A stretch of 64,000 nucleotides of DNA. Source: DASSTY01 sp035760645. Its GTDB lineage: Bacteria > Gemmatimonadota > Gemmatimonadetes > Gemmatimonadales > GWC2-71-9. Below, in pieces: positions 60,785-64,000 of the stretch. The position numbers and the translations under genes are program-made. The stretch spans positions 62,001 through 126,000 of the forward strand of contig DASTSO010000024.1 in NCBI GenBank assembly GCA_035760645.1, read 5' to 3'. Under the pieces are notes generated by a model, which made no database searches, had not been told where the DNA came from, and was given only the letters and a program-made list of their open reading frames with translations. Position 1 is the stretch's first letter, and each line of letters opens with the position of its first letter.

Positions 60785-61017
60785 GACGGCTGCGAGAGCC
60801 GGAGGAAGCGCGCGAGCTCCGCGTCGGTGAGCTGCGCGAGCGAGGTCTCGCGCTGCTTCGTCATCCGCGGCACGTAGCGCATGATCCGCTGCTCGCGCCC
60901 GGGCCCCTCGCCCCGCGTGAACACCAGCCCGAACTCGTCCTTGTTGTACTGCGTGTAGTGGCCGCTCACGCTCACCAGCCACCGCTCGCCGTCCACCTCG
61001 ATCATCCGTCGGGGCAT
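60751..61017 (-). CDS. Small conserved-looking hypothetical protein (88 aa)
   Basis: The protein begins MPRRMIEVDGERWLVSVSGH and continues with YTQYNKDEFGLVFTRG, then RYVPRMTKQRETSLAQLTDAELARFLRLSQP. It has an N-terminal beta-rich half and C-terminal helices, no signal and no metal motif. Codon use and a clear ATG support a real gene. The function is unknown. It overlaps the PHP gene and follows the 100-residue gene by 21 bases, within the 2-oxo acid dehydrogenase operon. Confidence 0.7.
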   Translation of the reverse strand: MPRRMIEVDGERWLVSVSGHYTQYNKDEFGLVFTRGEGPGREQRIMRYVPRMTKQRETSLAQLTDAELARFLRLSQPSWTSPELGYRR

Positions 61018-61038
61018 CGCTCGTCCTCGTCGCCTGGC

Positions 61039-61341
61039 TCAGGCCACCGGCCGGTCGGCCAGCGGCACCTCGTTCCACATCTCGTCGGCCGTCTCGTCGT
61101 AGAGCGCGAGCTCGCGCAGCCGCTGCTCGAGCCGCCGCTCGCCGGCGAGCCGCCGGATCGGCCACCCGCCCGTCCCCTCGCGGAACTCGACGAACTCGAG
61201 CGGGTCGGCGGCATTGCGGAAGACCCAGAAGCGGCGCCCCTCGCCGCGCACCAGCTGCGCGAGCTCGGCGACGAGGGCCAGGTACTCCGCGTCGCGCCCG
61301 GGCGCCACCGTGGCCCGGGCGATCGTCAGGGTGCGCCGCAC
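61039..61341 (-). CDS. Small protein resembling ABM/dimeric ferredoxin-like fold (100 aa)
   Basis: The protein begins MRRTLTIARATVAPGRDAEY and has LVAELAQLVRGEGRRFWVFR and DPLEFVEFREG. This strand-helix-strand pattern, with a conserved Trp and a FVEF strand, is like antibiotic-monooxygenase/NIPSNAP-type dimeric alpha+beta barrels. The GTG at 61341 has GAGGGAG just upstream and is 11 bases after the E2 stop. The function is unknown. Confidence 0.68.
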   Translation of the reverse strand: MRRTLTIARATVAPGRDAEYLALVAELAQLVRGEGRRFWVFRNAADPLEFVEFREGTGGWPIRRLAGERRLEQRLRELALYDETADEMWNEVPLADRPVA

Positions 61342-61352
61342 CGGCTCCCTCG

Positions 61353-62780
61353 TCAGACGGCGCCCTCGGGGAACTCCTGCAGCATCCGCTTGACGTCGGC
61401 CATGAAGCGGTCGGCGTCGGCGCCGTCGACGATCCGGTGGTCGAAGGCGAGCGAGAGCATCCCCTTGAGGCGGATGCCCAGCGTGTCGGCGCCGTCCACC
61501 GTGACCACGGTCGGCTGCTTCTCGATCGCGCCGACGCAGAGGATGGCCGCCTGCGGCTGGTTGATGATCGGCGTGCCGATCACCGAGCCGAAGACGCCGG
61601 GGTTCGTGATCGTGAAGGTCCCCTTCTGCACGTCGTCGGGCGAGAGCTTCTTCGTGCGCGCCCGCTCGCCCAGATCGTTGATCGCGCGGGCGATGCCCAG
61701 GAGACTCAGCTCGTCGGCGTGCTTGACGACGGGGACGATGAGCCCCCAGTCGAGCGCGACGGCGATGCCGAGGTTGATGTCGCGCCGCAGCACCGTGCTC
61801 TCGCCCGAGACGGCGGCGTTGAGCGTCGGGTGCTGGCGGAGGCTGTCGGCCACGGCCTTCGCGATGAAGGCGAGGTAGGTCAGGTTCACGCCGCGCTCGG
61901 CGTACTCCGCCTTCTTCCTCGCCCGGAGCTGCTGGACGCGCGTGTAGTCGATCTCGAAGAAGGTGTTGACGTGCGGCGAGAGCCGGCGCGACAGCACCAT
62001 GTGGTCGGCGGTGAGCTTCCGGATGCGCGACCAGGGCTCGACCTTGTCGCCCTCCCAGGCCTCGACCTGCGGGGCCGCGGGCAGGGCGGCCGGGGCCGCG
62101 GTCGCCGGCGCGCCGGGCGCCGCCGGAGCGCCCGGCGCGGCGGGCGCCTGGGGCGCGGCCGGCTGGGCCTGGGGCGCGGTCGCGGCGCCGCTCTCGATGT
62201 AGCTGAGGACGTCGTTCTTGGTGACCCGACCCGCGACGCCGCTGCCCGGGATCGCCTCGAGGTTCAGGTTGTGCTCGGCCGCCATCTTCCGCACGAGCGG
62301 CGTCGAGCGGCGCCGCAGCCGCTCCTCGAGCGACTCGACCCCGCCCACCTGGTCCATGCTGCGCGTGGCGGGCACCGCCGGGGGCGGCGCCGCCGGGTTG
62401 GTGATGCCGCCGTAGCCGCTCTTCGGTTCGTCGGCCGCGACGGGCGTCGCCGGCGCAGCCGGGGCCGCCGGGGCCGCCGGGGCCGCAAGCGCCGCCGGAG
62501 CCGTGGCCGGAGCGGCCGGCGCGGGCGCGGCGGCGCCGGCCTCGGTCTCGATCCGCGCGACGACGGTGTTCACGGCCACCGTCTCGCCCTCCTTCACGAT
62601 GATCTCGGCCAGCACGCCGGCATTCGGCGCCGGGATCTCGGCGTCGACCTTGTCGGTCGAGATCTCGAAGATCGGCTCGTCCCGCTTCACGGTGTCGCCC
62701 ACCTGCTTGAGCCACTTCGAGAGCGTCCCCTCGGCGATCGACTCGCCCATCTGGGGCATGATGACGTCAATGCGGGCCAT
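61353..62780 (-). CDS. pdhC: 2-oxo acid dehydrogenase E2 (dihydrolipoyl acyltransferase)
   Basis: The 475-residue E2 has one lipoyl domain (1-78, lipoyl Lys44 in ISTDKVDAE), a long Ala/Pro linker (80-115) and a peripheral-subunit-binding domain (about 150-190, RKMAAEHNLNLEAI). A second Ala/Pro linker and a catalytic acyltransferase domain (about 245-475) with the active-site His in FDHRIVDGADADRF follow. It moves the acyl group from E1 to CoA. The separate E1-alpha/E1-beta genes next door indicate pyruvate or branched-chain type rather than 2-oxoglutarate; the substrate is not certain. Confidence 0.9.
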   Translation of the reverse strand: MARIDVIMPQMGESIAEGTLSKWLKQVGDTVKRDEPIFEISTDKVDAEIPAPNAGVLAEIIVKEGETVAVNTVVARIETEAGAAAPAPAAPATAPAALAAPAAPAAPAAPATPVAADEPKSGYGGITNPAAPPPAVPATRSMDQVGGVESLEERLRRRSTPLVRKMAAEHNLNLEAIPGSGVAGRVTKNDVLSYIESGAATAPQAQPAAPQAPAAPGAPAAPGAPATAAPAALPAAPQVEAWEGDKVEPWSRIRKLTADHMVLSRRLSPHVNTFFEIDYTRVQQLRARKKAEYAERGVNLTYLAFIAKAVADSLRQHPTLNAAVSGESTVLRRDINLGIAVALDWGLIVPVVKHADELSLLGIARAINDLGERARTKKLSPDDVQKGTFTITNPGVFGSVIGTPIINQPQAAILCVGAIEKQPTVVTVDGADTLGIRLKGMLSLAFDHRIVDGADADRFMADVKRMLQEFPEGAV

Positions 62781-62817
62781 GCTCGGATCTCCGGTCAGTG
62801 CGTTATTCCGCCGAGTG

Positions 62818-62859
62818 GGCGGGACGGCGGGAAGGGCGGATGGCTCCGGCCGTCCCGCC
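62818..62859 (-). terminator. Hairpin between E1-beta and E2 genes
   Basis: GGCGGGACGG (62818-62827) pairs with CCGTCCCGCC (62850-62859), a 10-bp stem with a 22-base loop touching the E1-beta stop. It lacks a T-run and includes the 15-mer repeat, so it may modulate rather than end transcription. Confidence 0.4.
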
Positions 62860-63836
62860 TAGTAATCAGCCAGCCAGCGAACCGCCTTCACGATGTCCGA
62901 CGTCTGGGGGAGCACGAAGTCCTCGAGCGCCGGCGCGTACGGGAGCGGCACGTCGTGCGCCGCGACGCGCTTCACGGGGGCGTCGAGCCACTCGAAGCAC
63001 AGGTCGTTGATGCGCGCCGTGATCTCGCCGGCGATGCCGCCGGTGACGGTGTCCTCGTGCACGATCAGGACGCGGTTCGTCTTCTTCACCGTGGCGACGA
63101 TCGCCGCATCGTCCATCGGCAGCAGCGAGCGCAGGTCGAGCACCTCGACGCTGATCCCGTGCTCCTGCTGGAGCTGCTCGGCCGCCTCGAGCGCCTTCCA
63201 CACCGTGGCGGCGTAGGTGATGATCGAGACGTCCGTGCCCGCGCGCGCCACCCGCGCCTGGCCGATCGGCACGAGGTGCTCGCCGGCGGGGAGCGTCTCC
63301 TTGATGCGCCGGTAGAGGTACTTGTGCTCGAAGAAGAGCACGCAGTCCTCGTCGCGGATCGCGCTCTTGATGAGCCCCTTCGCGTCCGCGGGCGTCGAGG
63401 GATAGACGATCTTGAGCCCCGGCGTGTGGAGGAACGCCGCTTCGGGGTTCTGCGAGTGGAACGGGCCGCCGCGCACGTAGCCGCCCGAGGGCCCGCGCAC
63501 CACCATCGGGCACGGCAGGAACGCCCGGTAGCGCGCCGTCGCGACGTAGTTCGTCAGCATGTCGTAGGCGCAGGAGATGAAGTCGATGAACTGCATCTCC
63601 ACCACCGGCCGCATCCCCATGTGCGCCGCCCCGGCGGCCGCGCCGACGAAGCCCGCCTCGCTGATCGGCGTGTCGATGACGCGCCGCTCGCCGAAGCGCT
63701 CGAGGAGCCCTTCGGTGACCTTGAACGCGCCGCCGTAGGCCCCGATGTCCTCGCCCAGCAGGAAGACGTCGGAATCGCGCTCCATCTCCTCGCTGATCCC
63801 CTGGCGGATCGCCTCGAGGAAGGTGACCTCAGACAT
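62859..63836 (-). CDS. pdhB: 2-oxo acid dehydrogenase E1 component, beta subunit
   Basis: The 325-residue thiamine-diphosphate enzyme subunit has SEVTFLEAIRQGISEEMERD, GLLERFGERRVIDTPISEAGF with the catalytic Glu, GAAAGAAHMGMRPVVEMQF and the C-terminal VHEDTVTGGIAGEI. With E1-alpha it decarboxylates pyruvate or branched 2-oxo acids and acylates lipoyl-E2. It overlaps the E1-alpha stop by 8 bases and is followed by E2 after a 78-base hairpin gap. Confidence 0.93.
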   Translation of the reverse strand: MSEVTFLEAIRQGISEEMERDSDVFLLGEDIGAYGGAFKVTEGLLERFGERRVIDTPISEAGFVGAAAGAAHMGMRPVVEMQFIDFISCAYDMLTNYVATARYRAFLPCPMVVRGPSGGYVRGGPFHSQNPEAAFLHTPGLKIVYPSTPADAKGLIKSAIRDEDCVLFFEHKYLYRRIKETLPAGEHLVPIGQARVARAGTDVSIITYAATVWKALEAAEQLQQEHGISVEVLDLRSLLPMDDAAIVATVKKTNRVLIVHEDTVTGGIAGEITARINDLCFEWLDAPVKRVAAHDVPLPYAPALEDFVLPQTSDIVKAVRWLADY

Positions 63837-64000
63837 CGTACGTCCCCCAGCCCTGGGCGCGCTCGTTGACCTCGACCGCCGAGCGGACGCCCGCGCGGTA
63901 CCACTGCACCGGCATCATCGCCGGCTCGGCGTAGACCCCGCTGAGCGCGTCGAGCGGCTCCGGCGTCCCCGACCGCTCGGCGACGTCGGTGGCGGCGTCC
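63829..64000 (-). CDS. pdhA: 2-oxo acid dehydrogenase E1-alpha subunit, C-terminal fragment
   Basis: The last 57 codons are present, ending VNERAQGWGTYDV then TGA. The segment ERSGTPEPLDALSGVYAEP resembles the C-terminal end of E1-alpha chains. The gene overlaps the start of E1-beta by 8 bases and continues off the right edge. Assignment rests mainly on position, because no ThDP motif is inside the window. Confidence 0.72.
   Translation of the reverse strand, partial: DAATDVAERSGTPEPLDALSGVYAEPAMMPVQWYRAGVRSAVEVNERAQGWGTYDV

Overview
The window is 64 kb of uniformly GC-rich DNA (roughly 70% by eye) from a diderm, LPS-making bacterium. It carries LptD, BamD and a complete Tol-Pal set, all of its recognisable zinc-type ribosomal proteins are the C+ forms, and its housekeeping genes are chromosomal in character. 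The gene style (TPR proteins, alanine/proline-rich linkers, near-total one-strand gene order, GTG starts overlapping stops) fits Gemmatimonadota or a near relative. That placement is inference from family resemblance, not from a marker search. I see no phage, IS element, CRISPR array or compositional island.

Almost every gene is on the minus strand, so operons read from high to low coordinates. The exceptions are rpmB, one tRNA-Leu(CAG) and a metallophosphoesterase on the plus strand. From left to right: a truncated TPR gene (1-357) and hutH (494-2056). Next is an envelope operon transcribed from 12367 to 3195: a sugar-nucleotide epimerase, tolQ, tolR, a TonB/TolA-like gene, tolB, pal, cpoB, and one 1195-codon gene that fuses TatC to LptD. 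Then come a LysM lipid/peptidoglycan-binding protein and ssb, followed by uvrB-tsaE-tsaB-rimI, an EVE-domain gene, radC-rel and bamD-nadD-secA.

From 26.5 to 39.2 kb lies a nucleotide-sugar operon. Gmd and Rmd should give GDP-D-rhamnose. WbpA/B/E/D homologues should give UDP-2,3-diacetamido-glucuronate, and Ugd plus a UDP-glucuronate-type epimerase should give UDP-GlcA and UDP-GalA. carB is embedded in it with overlapping ends. No glycosyltransferase, flippase or polymerase is in this stretch, so the final polysaccharide is not defined here.

The block 39.3-42.7 kb holds rpmB and the alpha operon rpmJ-rpsM-rpsK-rpsD-rpoA-rplQ, ending in a textbook intrinsic terminator. At 42.7-48.1 kb, smpB, an amidase, a TPR lipoprotein, pyrD, pyrF and an NTF2-like secreted protein form one tightly overlapping operon, back to back with tRNA-Leu. 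At 48.5-55.9 kb are a MoeZ-type sulfurtransferase, an Rrf2 regulator, a nucleotidyltransferase/metallophosphoesterase divergent pair, aspA, a UPF0104 membrane protein and a GT4 glycosyltransferase. At 55.7-64 kb are a small zinc ribbon, a metallo-hydrolase, trxB, an unrecognised Cys/His-rich protein, two SDRs, a PHP phosphoesterase, two small conserved proteins and the E2, E1-beta and truncated E1-alpha genes of a 2-oxo acid dehydrogenase.

The most notable observations are the TatC-LptD fusion with a built-in signal peptide at the junction and a recurring TANNNT-N6-start arrangement that implies leaderless transcripts for several genes. Others are a perfect 30-bp palindrome in the long leader of wbpE, an SDR whose catalytic Tyr is His, an unrecognised CxxHC-rich protein, and a GC-rich 15-mer repeated in intergenic hairpins.
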